The position numbers were made by a program, and so were the translations under genes. The notes beneath the pieces are model-generated. The model did not search any database and was not told the DNA's origin. It was given only the letters and a program-made list of their open reading frames with translations. This document shows positions 35,884 through 44,411 of a stretch of DNA of 64,000 nucleotides, one piece after another; the first letter of the stretch is position 1; each line of letters begins with the position of its first letter. This DNA is from Methylaequor sp045563055 (GTDB lineage Bacteria > Pseudomonadota > Alphaproteobacteria > Methylaequorales > Methylaequoraceae). Where the stretch lies: assembly GCA_045563055.1 (NCBI GenBank), contig JBJKUR010000009.1, positions 22,317 to 86,316 of the forward strand, read 5' to 3'.

Positions 35884-36208
35884 ATGGCATCTAAAATTAA
35901 AAAAGGAGATAATGTCTTCATTCTTACCGGGAAAGACAAAGGGAAAACAGGAAAGGTTCTTAAAGTCATTAAAAATTCAACTATTCAAGACAAAGTAATT
36001 GTAGAAGGTGTAAATATTGTAAAAAAACATACCAAACAATCAGCCTAGTCAAAAAGGGGGTATAGAGAGTGTAGAGATGCCTATTTACATAAGTAATTTA
36101 TCGATAGTTGACCCCAAGACTTCTAAGCCATCAAGAATTGGATTTAAGATTTTAAAAGATGGGAAAAAAGTAAGATTTGCAAAGAAATCTGGAGAAACTC
36201 TGAGTTAA
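35884..36208 (+). pseudogene. rplX: 50S ribosomal protein L24, frameshifted as read
   Basis: L24 initiates 50S assembly. The frame from ATG 35884 gives 'MASKIKKGDNVFILTGKDKG' and 'VIVEGVNIVKKHTK', then hits a TAG at 36046. The next frame resumes from about 36044 with 'PSQKGGIESVEMPIYISNLS' and runs to TAA at 36206-36208 ('RFAKKSGETLS'). Together they make a normal full-length L24 with KOW motif. One extra base (or two missing) within about 36032-36046 explains the break. Because rplX is essential, I expect the real gene to be intact and the break to be a sequence error. Confidence 0.88.
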
Positions 36209-36215
36209 CAAGATT

Positions 36216-36755
36216 ATGGCAAGATTAGCAGAAAAATATAACACTCAAATTAAAGACCATTTAAAAAATAAGCTTGGTTTAAAAAATATTTTTGAAGTTC
36301 CAAAAATAGAAAAAATAACAGTCAATATTGGTGTCGGAGAAGCCGTTTCTGATTCTAAAATAATAAACAAGGCTATAGAAGACTTAACATTGATTACTGG
36401 TCAAAAACCAGTTGTAACTAAAGCTAAGAAATCTATAGCCGGATTTAAACTCAGACAAGGCCTTAGCATTGGATGTAAGGTAACGTTAAGAAAAAAAAGA
36501 ATGTATGAATTTTTAGATAGGCTTGTTTTTATAGCTTTGCCAAGAGTCAGAGATTTTAAAGGTTTATCAAAAAAATCATTTGATGGTTCAGGAAATTATT
36601 CAATCGGGATTAAAGAGCAAATAATTTTTCCAGAAATTAATTATGATAAAATTGACAAAGTTAGAGGTATGGATATCACAATCGTAACATCTACTTCTAA
36701 TGAGGAACATTCATACGAGTTGTTAAAAAGTTTTAATTTACCATTTAAAGATTAA
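36216..36755 (+). CDS. rplE: 50S ribosomal protein L5
   Basis: 5S rRNA-binding protein of the central protuberance, 179 residues. 'VPKIEKITVNIGVGEAVSDS', 'VVTKAKKSIAGFKLRQGLSI' and 'GNYSIGIKEQIIFPEINYDK' are intact. It lies 7 bases after the repaired rplX stop. Confidence 0.98.
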   Translation: MARLAEKYNTQIKDHLKNKLGLKNIFEVPKIEKITVNIGVGEAVSDSKIINKAIEDLTLITGQKPVVTKAKKSIAGFKLRQGLSIGCKVTLRKKRMYEFLDRLVFIALPRVRDFKGLSKKSFDGSGNYSIGIKEQIIFPEINYDKIDKVRGMDITIVTSTSNEEHSYELLKSFNLPFKD

Positions 36756-36767
36756 GGAGAAATACAT

Positions 36768-37073
36768 ATGTCAAAGTTAAGTATCATTGAAAGAAATAAA
36801 AAAAGAATAAAGCTTTATAATAAATACAAAAATAAACATAAGAAGCTTTTAAAGCTAGCTAACAATAAAAAGGTTAGCCCGGATGAGCAATTTAAAGCTA
36901 GACTTCAATTATCTAAAATACCAAGAAATGCATCAAAAGTTAGAATTAGAAATAGGTGTGCGCTAACAGGAAGAGCAAGAGGTGTCTATAGGAAGTTTAA
37001 ATTATCTAGAATTGCTTTTAGGGAATTGGCTTCAATTGGTCAAATTCCAGGAATAACGAAGTCAAGCTGGTAG
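36768..37073 (+). CDS. rpsN: 30S ribosomal protein S14, long zinc-free form
   Basis: 30S head protein, 101 residues, the long form without the zinc CxxC motifs. 'LQLSKIPRNASKVRIRNRCA', 'TGRARGVYRKFKLSRIAFRE' and the closing 'GQIPGITKSSW' are standard. It has a clear GGAGA Shine-Dalgarno. Confidence 0.98.
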   Translation: MSKLSIIERNKKRIKLYNKYKNKHKKLLKLANNKKVSPDEQFKARLQLSKIPRNASKVRIRNRCALTGRARGVYRKFKLSRIAFRELASIGQIPGITKSSW

Positions 37074-37094
37074 AAATTAGAAAGGAATTAAGAT

Positions 37095-37493
37095 ATGAGT
37101 TTGTCAGACCCACTCGGTGATATGTTAACAAGGATCAGAAATGGTCAGCTTCGTAAGAAGGAGGTTGTATTAATGCCCGCATCCAGGTTTAGAGGTAATG
37201 TCCTTGATGTTTTACACAGAGAAGGCTATATAAGGGGATTCAAGCAAATTGAGCTGGATAATCAAAAAAACAACTTCCAAATAGAACTTAAATATGTTGA
37301 TGGAGAACCTGTTATTAAGGAAATTTCCAGGGTATCTACACCAGGAAGACGTGTTTATTCAAAAATAGGAGACCTACAAAGAAACTTTGACGGTTTAGGA
37401 ATATCAATATTATCCACCTCTAAGGGTGTTTTGTCTGATAGTGAAGCTAGAGACGAAAACGTTGGTGGTGAAATTTTATGTAAGGTATTTTAG
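37095..37493 (+). CDS. rpsH: 30S ribosomal protein S8
   Basis: 16S central-domain protein and, in other bacteria, repressor of the spc operon. 132 residues. 'SDPLGDMLTRIRNG', 'VSTPGRRVYSKIGDL' and 'LSTSKGVLSDSEARDENVGG' are typical. I did not find an obvious S8 operator near rplE. Confidence 0.97.
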   Translation: MSLSDPLGDMLTRIRNGQLRKKEVVLMPASRFRGNVLDVLHREGYIRGFKQIELDNQKNNFQIELKYVDGEPVIKEISRVSTPGRRVYSKIGDLQRNFDGLGISILSTSKGVLSDSEARDENVGGEILCKVF

Positions 37494-37503
37494 GAGAAAT
37501 TAA

Positions 37504-38037
37504 ATGTCTAGAAGTGGAAGAGTCCCAATAAATATTCCAGAAAACACTGAAGTAAAAATTGAAAACAACATTATTACAGCTAAAGGAAAGTTGGGTGAGC
37601 TATCTTTTGATTTTAAATCAGATGCAAAAGTAGAAATTAAAGAAAATTCTATTCATATAACAAAGCTCGGAAGTTCAATTTTTAGTCAAAAAATGTGGGG
37701 TACAGTTCGCTCCAGAGTAAATAATATAGTAGATGGAGTTTCAAAGGGTTATTCTAAAGAACTTGAATTAAATGGTGTTGGTTATAAGGCAACACAAAAA
37801 GGAAAGGTTTTGGAATTACTACTTGGATACTCTCATCCAATAAATTTTGATATTCCAGATGATCTCCAAATTGAAGTTCCCAAACCAACTCAAATAAAAA
37901 TATCTGGAATCGACAAACAAAGAGTAGGGCAAGTGGCTGCAAATATAAGATCTTTTAGAAAACCTGAGCCATATAAAGGGAAAGGTGTGAAATATAAAGA
38001 AGAAATTATCAGAAGGAAAGAGGGTAAGAAAAAATAA
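37504..38037 (+). CDS. rplF: 50S ribosomal protein L6
   Basis: Two-lobed protein near the GTPase centre, 177 residues. 'MSRSGRVPINIPENTEVKIE', 'GYSKELELNGVGYKATQKGK' and 'YKGKGVKYKEEIIRRKEGKK' are characteristic. The stop overlaps the rplR ATG by one base. Confidence 0.98.
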   Translation: MSRSGRVPINIPENTEVKIENNIITAKGKLGELSFDFKSDAKVEIKENSIHITKLGSSIFSQKMWGTVRSRVNNIVDGVSKGYSKELELNGVGYKATQKGKVLELLLGYSHPINFDIPDDLQIEVPKPTQIKISGIDKQRVGQVAANIRSFRKPEPYKGKGVKYKEEIIRRKEGKKK

Positions 38038-38387
38038 TGTCTAAAACAAATCCTATTATTAAAAGAAGAAAACGTATAAGAGCAAAGATTAAGTCTAAAT
38101 TAAATCTCAGACTATCAGCTTTTAGATCTTCAAAGCACATATATATACAAGTTATTGATGATAAAACTGGTAAAACTTTAATCGCAGCTTCTTCACATGA
38201 CAAGGTTTTTAAAGATCAGAAATTCAAACCAAAAGAAATTGCTTTTAAAGTTGGAGAAAAACTTGGAGAAATGATAAAAGAAAAGAAATTTAAAGAAAGC
38301 TTCACATTTGATAGAAGTGGTTACCTATATCATGGAAGAGTAAAGGAGCTAGCAATGGGGATAAGATCAAAAGGTATAAAATTTTAG
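38037..38387 (+). CDS. rplR: 50S ribosomal protein L18
   Basis: 5S rRNA-binding protein, 116 residues. 'RLSAFRSSKHIYIQVIDDKT', 'KPKEIAFKVGEKLGEMIKEK' and the closing 'FDRSGYLYHGRVKELAMGIR' region fit L18. It overlaps rplF by one base and is 8 bases before rpsE. Confidence 0.97.
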   Translation: MSKTNPIIKRRKRIRAKIKSKLNLRLSAFRSSKHIYIQVIDDKTGKTLIAASSHDKVFKDQKFKPKEIAFKVGEKLGEMIKEKKFKESFTFDRSGYLYHGRVKELAMGIRSKGIKF

Positions 38388-38395
38388 GAATTGAG

Positions 38396-39247
38396 ATGGT
38401 AGACAAAATAGAAAAAAATAATAAAAAAACGAATGATACTGACCAATCTAATATTGAAAATAAGATTGCCAAAGAAAAATCAAATGAAATAAAGAAAGAC
38501 ACAGAAGTTAAGACCCCCCAGGTTGCTCAAACAATTTCTGATGAAAAAAAACAATCGGAAGAAAAATTAAAGCTTAATAAAGAAAATGGTCAAGCTTCTA
38601 ATAACAGTCAGACAAAAACTTTAACTTCTAATAAAAGTAAACAAAAAAAAACTAACGATAATGAGAAAAAGACATCAGAAGTAAAAAGAAGTCAAAGTGA
38701 AACTGGTGATAAATTTAATGATCAAAATGAGTTTATTGAAAAATTGGTAAGTATAAATAGAGTTGCAAAAGTTGTTAAGGGTGGAAGAAGATTTAGTTTT
38801 GCTGCATTGGTTGTCGTAGGAGATGGAAATGGGATGGTAGGACATGGAAAAGGAAAAGCAAAGGAAGTTCCTGAAGCCATAAAAAAAGCCACTGAGGAAG
38901 CGAAGAATAAAATGATTAGAGTTCCGCTGAGGCAAGGTAGGACATTGCATCACGATATAAAAGGAAGATTTGATTCTGGTAAAGTCTATTTAAGAAGTGC
39001 TCCTTCAGGCACAGGAGTCATAGCTGGAGGACCAATGAGAGCTGTTTTTGAAGCTCTTGGTATTCAAGACATTGTGGCTAAATCCGTTGGAACTTCTAAT
39101 CCTCACAATATGGTTAGAGCCACTTTTGAGGCGCTAAAAGTTGCATCTTCACCAAAAATTATTGCTATGAGAAGAGGTCTGAAAATTAATGACATAACAA
39201 AACGTAGAAAAAATTCTCAACAAGGTAACGATAATGTCAAAAATTAA
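38396..39247 (+). CDS. rpsE: 30S ribosomal protein S5 with a long N-terminal extension
   Basis: S5 lies at the mRNA entry and helps decoding accuracy. The conserved protein begins at about residue 113 ('FIEKLVSINRVAKVVKGGRR') and includes 'GMVGHGKGKAKEVPEAIKKA' and 'GGPMRAVFEALGIQDIVAKS'. In front is a 110-residue low-complexity segment of K, E, N, S, T and Q (DNA about 38396-38725), making 283 residues against 166 in E. coli. No in-frame start near the core has a better context, and the segment follows directly after rplR, so it is probably translated. The 3' end overlaps rpmD by 14 bases. Confidence 0.95.
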   Translation: MVDKIEKNNKKTNDTDQSNIENKIAKEKSNEIKKDTEVKTPQVAQTISDEKKQSEEKLKLNKENGQASNNSQTKTLTSNKSKQKKTNDNEKKTSEVKRSQSETGDKFNDQNEFIEKLVSINRVAKVVKGGRRFSFAALVVVGDGNGMVGHGKGKAKEVPEAIKKATEEAKNKMIRVPLRQGRTLHHDIKGRFDSGKVYLRSAPSGTGVIAGGPMRAVFEALGIQDIVAKSVGTSNPHNMVRATFEALKVASSPKIIAMRRGLKINDITKRRKNSQQGNDNVKN

Positions 39248-39416
39248 AATTAAACAAACCAAAAGTCCAATTGGCAGAAATGCAAACCAGAGACAAATTT
39301 TAATTAGTCTCGGTCTTAATAAGATTAATAGGGAGAGGGTTTTAGTTGATAATCCTGCAGTTCAAGGAATGATTGATAAGGTAAAACATTTAATAATTGT
39401 AGAGCAGGTGAAATAG
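39234..39416 (+). CDS. rpmD: 50S ribosomal protein L30
   Basis: A 60-residue protein of the 50S. 'IKIKQTKSPIGRNANQRQIL' and 'VDNPAVQGMIDKVKHLIIVE' match L30. It starts inside the end of rpsE (14-base overlap) and ends one base before rplO. Confidence 0.95.
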   Translation: MSKIKIKQTKSPIGRNANQRQILISLGLNKINRERVLVDNPAVQGMIDKVKHLIIVEQVK

Positions 39417-39417
39417 C

Positions 39418-40044
39418 ATGAAGCTTAATGAAATTAAAAATGAAACTAAAAATAAGTCGAGAAAGCGTATTGCGAGGGGAATAGGCTCTGGGAAAGGAAA
39501 AACTGGAGGTAGAGGGATCAAAGGGCAGAAGTCTAGAACTGGTGTGTCAATAAATGGTTTTGAAGGTGGTCAAATGCCTTTGCATATGAGAATGCCAAAG
39601 CATGGGTTTAAATCTAGAAAGAGGCAAAAAAAAACTATTTTAAAAACAGACTTTTTAAATAATTTGATAGAAAAAAAAGTTATTAAAGAAAGTACTAAAT
39701 TGACTATTGACGATTTGATTAACCACTCAAATTCAAAACAGAATGTTTTTATTAAACTTCTATTAGGCCAAAAGCTTACCAAAGTATTTAATATCGAATC
39801 CCATGCCGTATCGGAGTCAGCCAAGAAAGAAATTGAAAGAGCTGGTGGATCTGTAAGTATTGTGAAATTTAAGAAAAAAAACAAAGAATTAACAGATAAA
39901 AATGTTACGCAAGTCAAAAAAGAAACTACAAATGATTCTGAAATAAAAGAGAAAAAAACTAAGGCTAAAAAAAAAGTTGGAGACGAACAAAAGAAAGTCC
40001 CCAAGAAAAAAACAAATAAAGCACCAAGTAAAAAGGAAAGCTAA
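39418..40044 (+). CDS. rplO: 50S ribosomal protein L15 with a C-terminal tail
   Basis: 50S assembly protein. The core (about residues 1-151) has 'RIARGIGSGKGKTGGRGIKG', 'GFEGGQMPLHMRMPKHGF' and 'IERAGGSVSIV'. About 57 lysine/threonine-rich residues follow, giving 208 against 144 in E. coli. secY begins 5 bases later. Confidence 0.96.
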   Translation: MKLNEIKNETKNKSRKRIARGIGSGKGKTGGRGIKGQKSRTGVSINGFEGGQMPLHMRMPKHGFKSRKRQKKTILKTDFLNNLIEKKVIKESTKLTIDDLINHSNSKQNVFIKLLLGQKLTKVFNIESHAVSESAKKEIERAGGSVSIVKFKKKNKELTDKNVTQVKKETTNDSEIKEKKTKAKKKVGDEQKKVPKKKTNKAPSKKES

Positions 40045-40049
40045 TATCA

Positions 40050-41390
40050 ATGGCATCTGTTTCAGAACAAATATCATCAAGAATTAATTTCGGATCTATA
40101 ACCAAAGCCGATGATTTAAAAAAAAGAATTCTCTTTACTTTATTGGCATTGATTGTCTACAGAATTGGTTCATATATCCCAATTCCTGGGATTGATCCAG
40201 TTGCACTTGAAAAAGTTTTTGAAAGGAATGTTGGAGGAATACTTGGAATGTTTGACATGTTTGCAGGCGGAGCACTTGGAAGGATGACAATTTTCGCTCT
40301 TAATATAATGCCATATATTTCAGCAAGTATTATTATGCAACTTCTAACAGTAATATCTCCGCAGCTTGAACAGTTAAAAAAAGAAGGTGAATTGGGTAGA
40401 AAAAAAATCAATCAATACGCTAGGTATGGGACTGTATTTTTGGCAACAGTTCAAGGTTATGGGGTCGCAGTTGGTGTGGAAAATATGTCAAATAGTCAGG
40501 GCTTACAAGCAGTGATGGATCCTGGCATGTTTTTTAGATTCGTAACTGTAATTACTTTAGTTGCTGGAACTCTTTTTCTTGTATGGTTAGGAGAACAAAT
40601 CACTCAGCGAGGGATTGGTAATGGTATTTCTCTAATAATTTTCACCGGTATTGTAGCTCAACTTCCTCTAGCATTAAGTTCCACCTTTGAGTTAGGAAGG
40701 ACTGGAGCATTATCTACTTTATTTATTGTATTTCTTTTAGTTATGGCTGTGGCTGTTATTGCTTTCATGGTTTTTGTTGAAAGAGCTCAAAGAAGAATAA
40801 CAATTCAATATCCAAAAAGACAACCTGGTGCTGGAAACAGAGTAGCTGAATCTTCTCATTTACCTTTAAAAATCAATACTGCAGGTGTAATTCCTCCTAT
40901 ATTTGCAAGTTCACTATTACTTTTACCAATAACTTTCGTAAGTTTTAACGCTGGTGCAGGTCCTGAGTGGCTAAATACAATAAGCCTTTTTCTCAGTAGG
41001 GGACACCCTGTATATTTAACTGTCTACATATCAATGATAATATTCTTTGCATTCTTCTATACAGCCATTGTTTTTAACCCTAAAGACACTGCCGACAACT
41101 TAAAGAAATATGGTGGGTTTGTTCCTGGAATTAGACCAGGAGAAAATACTGCAAATTACCTGGACTTTATTTTAACAAGATTAACTGTTTTAGGTGCTAC
41201 TTACCTTGCATTAATATGCCTATTACCAGAACTACTTATTTCAAAATACAAAGTTCCGTTTTACTTTGGTGGAACAAGCTTGTTGATTGTTGTCAGTGTG
41301 ACAATGGATACTGTCAATCAAATACAGTCATATTTGCTTGCTCATCAATATGAAGGGCTGATTAGGAAGTCAAATCTCAGAAGAAGATGA
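40050..41390 (+). CDS. secY: preprotein translocase subunit SecY
   Basis: The protein-conducting channel, 446 residues with about ten membrane helices. 'RIGSYIPIPGIDPVALE' opens the first helix, the plug region 'GGILGMFDMFAGGALGRMTI' follows, with 'ITQRGIGNGISLIIFTGIVA' and 'YPKRQPGAGNRVAESSHLPL' later. It partners SecE encoded 25 kb upstream. The stop overlaps adk by 4 bases. Confidence 0.98.
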   Translation: MASVSEQISSRINFGSITKADDLKKRILFTLLALIVYRIGSYIPIPGIDPVALEKVFERNVGGILGMFDMFAGGALGRMTIFALNIMPYISASIIMQLLTVISPQLEQLKKEGELGRKKINQYARYGTVFLATVQGYGVAVGVENMSNSQGLQAVMDPGMFFRFVTVITLVAGTLFLVWLGEQITQRGIGNGISLIIFTGIVAQLPLALSSTFELGRTGALSTLFIVFLLVMAVAVIAFMVFVERAQRRITIQYPKRQPGAGNRVAESSHLPLKINTAGVIPPIFASSLLLLPITFVSFNAGAGPEWLNTISLFLSRGHPVYLTVYISMIIFFAFFYTAIVFNPKDTADNLKKYGGFVPGIRPGENTANYLDFILTRLTVLGATYLALICLLPELLISKYKVPFYFGGTSLLIVVSVTMDTVNQIQSYLLAHQYEGLIRKSNLRRR

Positions 41391-41962
41391 AACGAATAGT
41401 ATTACTAGGTCCACCAGGTTGTGGTAAAGGAACTCAATCAAATCTTCTTGTAAAAAATAATGGTTTTATACAACTATCTACAGGTGATTTGTTGAGGGAA
41501 GAAACGTCTAATAAAAGCTCTGAATTGGGTCAAAAGATAAACAAATTAATGGAAATTGGAGAGCTTGTTCCTGATGAAATAGTTATTAGTATGGTAGTTG
41601 AGAAAGTTAAAAAACATCAAGATAAGAGCATAATTTTTGACGGCTTTCCTAGAAATTTAAATCAAGCTAAAGTCTTGGATGAATCGCTAAAAAGCATCTC
41701 TTCAGAACTTGATCATGTCATTCTTTTTGAGGTTGATTTTGACATTTTAAGAGAGAGGATAAAAAAAAGAATTGAAGAGTCAAATAATCAGTCAGTAAGA
41801 AAAGACGATAATTCAGAGACATTATTAAAAAGAATTGAAGTTTATAAAGTTTCTACTTTACCAATAGTTAATTACTATCATGAAAAAAATTTATTAAATA
41901 AAATAAACGGGATGGAAGATATTGAAAAAGTTAATTTTAAAATTTTAAAGATTATTAGTTAG
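41387..41962 (+). CDS. adk: adenylate kinase
   Basis: Interconverts ATP + AMP and 2 ADP. 191 residues. The P-loop 'LLGPPGCGKGTQSNLLVKNN', AMP-site 'QLSTGDLLREE' and 'IIFDGFPRNLNQAKVL' are intact. The LID is the short form ('ESNNQSVRKDDN'), with no zinc ribbon. It sits between secY and rpsM as in most Alphaproteobacteria, and a fresh promoter follows. Confidence 0.95.
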   Translation: MKRIVLLGPPGCGKGTQSNLLVKNNGFIQLSTGDLLREETSNKSSELGQKINKLMEIGELVPDEIVISMVVEKVKKHQDKSIIFDGFPRNLNQAKVLDESLKSISSELDHVILFEVDFDILRERIKKRIEESNNQSVRKDDNSETLLKRIEVYKVSTLPIVNYYHEKNLLNKINGMEDIEKVNFKILKIIS

Positions 41963-41966
41963 CGTG

Positions 41967-41994
41967 TTGACTTAAAATCAAAAGAAAATATAAT
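41967..41994 (+). promoter_or_regulatory. sigma-70 promoter for rpsM-rpsK-rpoA-rplQ
   Basis: TTGACT (41967-41972), a 16-base spacer and a consensus TATAAT (41989-41994), 29 bases before the rpsM start. It lies in the only real gap of the ribosomal run between adk and rpsM, so the alpha cluster can be transcribed separately. Confidence 0.7.
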
Positions 41995-42023
41995 CCAGTT
42001 TTGTATTTATTGAGAGTATCTAA

Positions 42024-42398
42024 ATGGCTAGAATAGCAGGTGTTAATGTCCCAGGTAATAAAAGGTTAGAGATATCTTTGACTTATATATATGGAATAGG
42101 TCCAAAGTTTGCTAAAGACATATGTGAATCCGTCAAAATAAGCTCTAGTAAAATAGTGAACGAACTTAATGAGGATGAAATAATCAAGATAAGAGAATTC
42201 ATAGACAAAAATTTTTTAGTCGAGGGTGACTTGAGAAGGGAAATTTCAGTAAGAATTAAAAGGCTTACAGACCTAGGTTGTTACAGAGGTCTCAGACATA
42301 GAAAAAAACTTCCAGTTCGAGGTCAAAGAACTCATACAAATGCAAGAACTAGAAAAGGTAAAGCAGTTCCAATCGCTGGTAAGAAGAAGGCAGTTTAA
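42024..42398 (+). CDS. rpsM: 30S ribosomal protein S13
   Basis: 30S head protein forming bridges to the 50S, 124 residues. 'MARIAGVNVPGNKRLEISLT', 'YIYGIGPKFAKDIC' and 'LPVRGQRTHTNARTRKGKA' are standard. First gene of the alpha cluster, behind its own promoter. Confidence 0.98.
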   Translation: MARIAGVNVPGNKRLEISLTYIYGIGPKFAKDICESVKISSSKIVNELNEDEIIKIREFIDKNFLVEGDLRREISVRIKRLTDLGCYRGLRHRKKLPVRGQRTHTNARTRKGKAVPIAGKKKAV

Positions 42399-42403
42399 TT
42401 AAG

Positions 42404-42793
42404 ATGGTAAACAAAAATTCAAAAACCAAAAAAAAAGTTAAAAAAAACATTGCCTCAGGAATAGCTCATATAAATTCAACATTTAATAACACTATTGTAA
42501 CAATAACCGATAATACTGGTAATACAATTTCCTGGTCATCATCAGGAAATAAGGGATTTAAAGGATCTAGGAAATCAACACCTTTTGCGGCACAGTTAGC
42601 TGCAGAGGAAGCTGGAAAGAAAGCTATGGAGCACGGTATGAAACATGTAGAAGTTGTAATCAAAGGGCCTGGAAATGGAAGAGAATCTGCAATTAGAGCT
42701 TTGGGAGCTACGGGACTTAGCATTACTGTAATAAAAGATATTACGCCTATCCCTCATAACGGTTGTAGGCCGTCAAAAAGAAGAAGAGTATAG
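42404..42793 (+). CDS. rpsK: 30S ribosomal protein S11
   Basis: 30S platform protein, 129 residues. 'ASGIAHINSTFNNTIVTITD', 'GFKGSRKSTPFAAQLAAEEA' and 'TPIPHNGCRPSKRRRV' are almost invariant in the family. It is 5 bases after rpsM. Confidence 0.98.
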   Translation: MVNKNSKTKKKVKKNIASGIAHINSTFNNTIVTITDNTGNTISWSSSGNKGFKGSRKSTPFAAQLAAEEAGKKAMEHGMKHVEVVIKGPGNGRESAIRALGATGLSITVIKDITPIPHNGCRPSKRRRV

Positions 42794-42821
42794 TGCAAAT
42801 TTTTAACAGAAGGAAATATTA

Positions 42822-43835
42822 GTGATAAATAAAAACTGGAAAGAACTTATCAAACCGAAAAAAATAGAATTTACTAGGCATAAAGATAATTCAACATCTG
42901 CAGAATTAATTGCTGAACCGTTGGAAAGTGGTTATGGCCAAACCCTCGGAAATATGTTGAGGAGAGTAATGTTATCTTCAATTAGAGGAGCTGCAATAAC
43001 TTCAATTCAAATAGAAGGCATTACCCATGAGTTTTCAGCTATCCCAGGAGTAATTGAGGATGTAACAGATATAATTCTTAATATTAAACAATTGGCACTT
43101 AAATTAAATGACGTGGAGTCTACTAAAATTTACATTAAGGCAGATGGCCCGAAAGAAATTAAAGCAGGTGATATTGAGTGTGGATCTCATGTTGAGGTTT
43201 TAAATAAAGAACTCCACCTTTTAACACTTGATTCAAAAGCAAAAATTAATATAACCCTTAACGTTGAAGAGGGTAAAGGGTATGTTCCAGCTTTAAAACA
43301 AAAGAACGAAGCTCCATTAGGAACTATCTTTATAGACTCTTTTTTTTCACCAGTTAGAAGAGTTTCGTTTAGGGTTGAAAATTCAAGAGTTGGCCAGGTT
43401 ACAGACTATGATAAACTTATAATGAATATAGAAACCAATGGATCAGTAATACCTGAGGATTCGGTAGCCTATGCAGCTAGAATCATTGATGAACAACTAA
43501 AAATGTTTATAAACTTCGAAGAACCCGTCGAGGAAGTTGTAGCCCCAGCAACAGAAGAGCCTGCTTTAAACGTTAATCTTCTAAGAAAGGTCGAGGAACT
43601 TGAGCTATCTGTTAGATCAGCTAACTGTCTTAAAAACGATGAGATAATATATATAGGTGATCTTGTTCAAAAAACTGAATCTGAGATGCTAAGAACACCA
43701 AACTTTGGAAGAAAATCTCTAAATGAAATTAAAGAGATACTTTCTACAATGAATCTTGAGTTAGGAATGAAAATAGAGGGCTGGCCGCCTGAAAATATTG
43801 AAGAGATCAGACGCAAACTCGATGACCCATATTAA
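42822..43835 (+). CDS. rpoA: DNA-directed RNA polymerase subunit alpha
   Basis: Alpha subunit, 337 residues, starting at GTG 42822 after an AGAAGGA Shine-Dalgarno. The N-terminal assembly domain has 'EPLESGYGQTLGNMLRRVML' and 'ITHEFSAIPGVIEDVTDIIL'. The C-terminal domain, which contacts UP elements and activators, has 'LELSVRSANCLKNDEIIYIG' and 'RTPNFGRKSLNEIKEIL'. rplQ follows after 14 bases. No rpsD lies in this cluster. Confidence 0.98.
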   Translation: MINKNWKELIKPKKIEFTRHKDNSTSAELIAEPLESGYGQTLGNMLRRVMLSSIRGAAITSIQIEGITHEFSAIPGVIEDVTDIILNIKQLALKLNDVESTKIYIKADGPKEIKAGDIECGSHVEVLNKELHLLTLDSKAKINITLNVEEGKGYVPALKQKNEAPLGTIFIDSFFSPVRRVSFRVENSRVGQVTDYDKLIMNIETNGSVIPEDSVAYAARIIDEQLKMFINFEEPVEEVVAPATEEPALNVNLLRKVEELELSVRSANCLKNDEIIYIGDLVQKTESEMLRTPNFGRKSLNEIKEILSTMNLELGMKIEGWPPENIEEIRRKLDDPY

Positions 43836-43849
43836 TAAAAGAGAAAAAA

Positions 43850-44383
43850 ATGAGACATAATTATTCAGGAAGAAAATTAAATAGAAAAACAAGCCATAGG
43901 ATTGCTTTGTTAAAAAATTTAAGTAAGTCATTAATTCTTCACGAACAAATCGAAACAACTTTACCAAAAGCTAAGGATTTGAGACCTTTCGTTGAAAAAA
44001 TTCTAACTATTGGTAAAAAAAATAATCTTGCCTCAAGAAGAAGAGTCTACTCATATTTAGGTGATAAAAAAATTGTTGATAAAGTTTTTGATGAGCTAGC
44101 CAAACGTTATCAAAAAAGAAGTGGTGGATACATAAGAATTCTTAAATCGGGTTTCAGATATGGTGATTCGGCTCCTAAAGCTGTAATCGAACTTGTTGAG
44201 AGAAATACTAATGCTAAAGGTGCTGAGGATAAATTGAGATTAAAAGATAGTGTATCTCAAGAATCAGATAAAAAGGAATCACAGGCTCAAATGGAAAATA
44301 AACCTTTAGAAACCAATAAACCATCTGCCTCTGCAAAAACAGATAAGTCGTCACAAAAGAAGGATTCTGAAACTAAAACGTAA
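43850..44383 (+). CDS. rplQ: 50S ribosomal protein L17 with a C-terminal tail
   Basis: Tunnel-exit protein. The core (about residues 1-119) has 'MRHNYSGRKLNRKTSHRIAL', 'EQIETTLPKAKDLRPFVEKI' and 'GYIRILKSGFRYGDSAPKAV'. About 58 residues of K, E, S, Q and T-rich sequence follow, giving 177 against 127 in E. coli. It closes the 30-kb ribosomal run. Confidence 0.97.
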   Translation: MRHNYSGRKLNRKTSHRIALLKNLSKSLILHEQIETTLPKAKDLRPFVEKILTIGKKNNLASRRRVYSYLGDKKIVDKVFDELAKRYQKRSGGYIRILKSGFRYGDSAPKAVIELVERNTNAKGAEDKLRLKDSVSQESDKKESQAQMENKPLETNKPSASAKTDKSSQKKDSETKT

Positions 44384-44411
44384 TAATCTAGATTGATCGT
44401 CAATTATCCTA

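Noticed and set aside
762..36046. Programmed +1 frameshifting as a shared explanation for argC, the lipoprotein and rplX
   Set aside because: The sites share only short A runs, with no stop-codon context, internal Shine-Dalgarno or stem structure like prfB; an A run of 3-4 is also too short for polymerase slippage.
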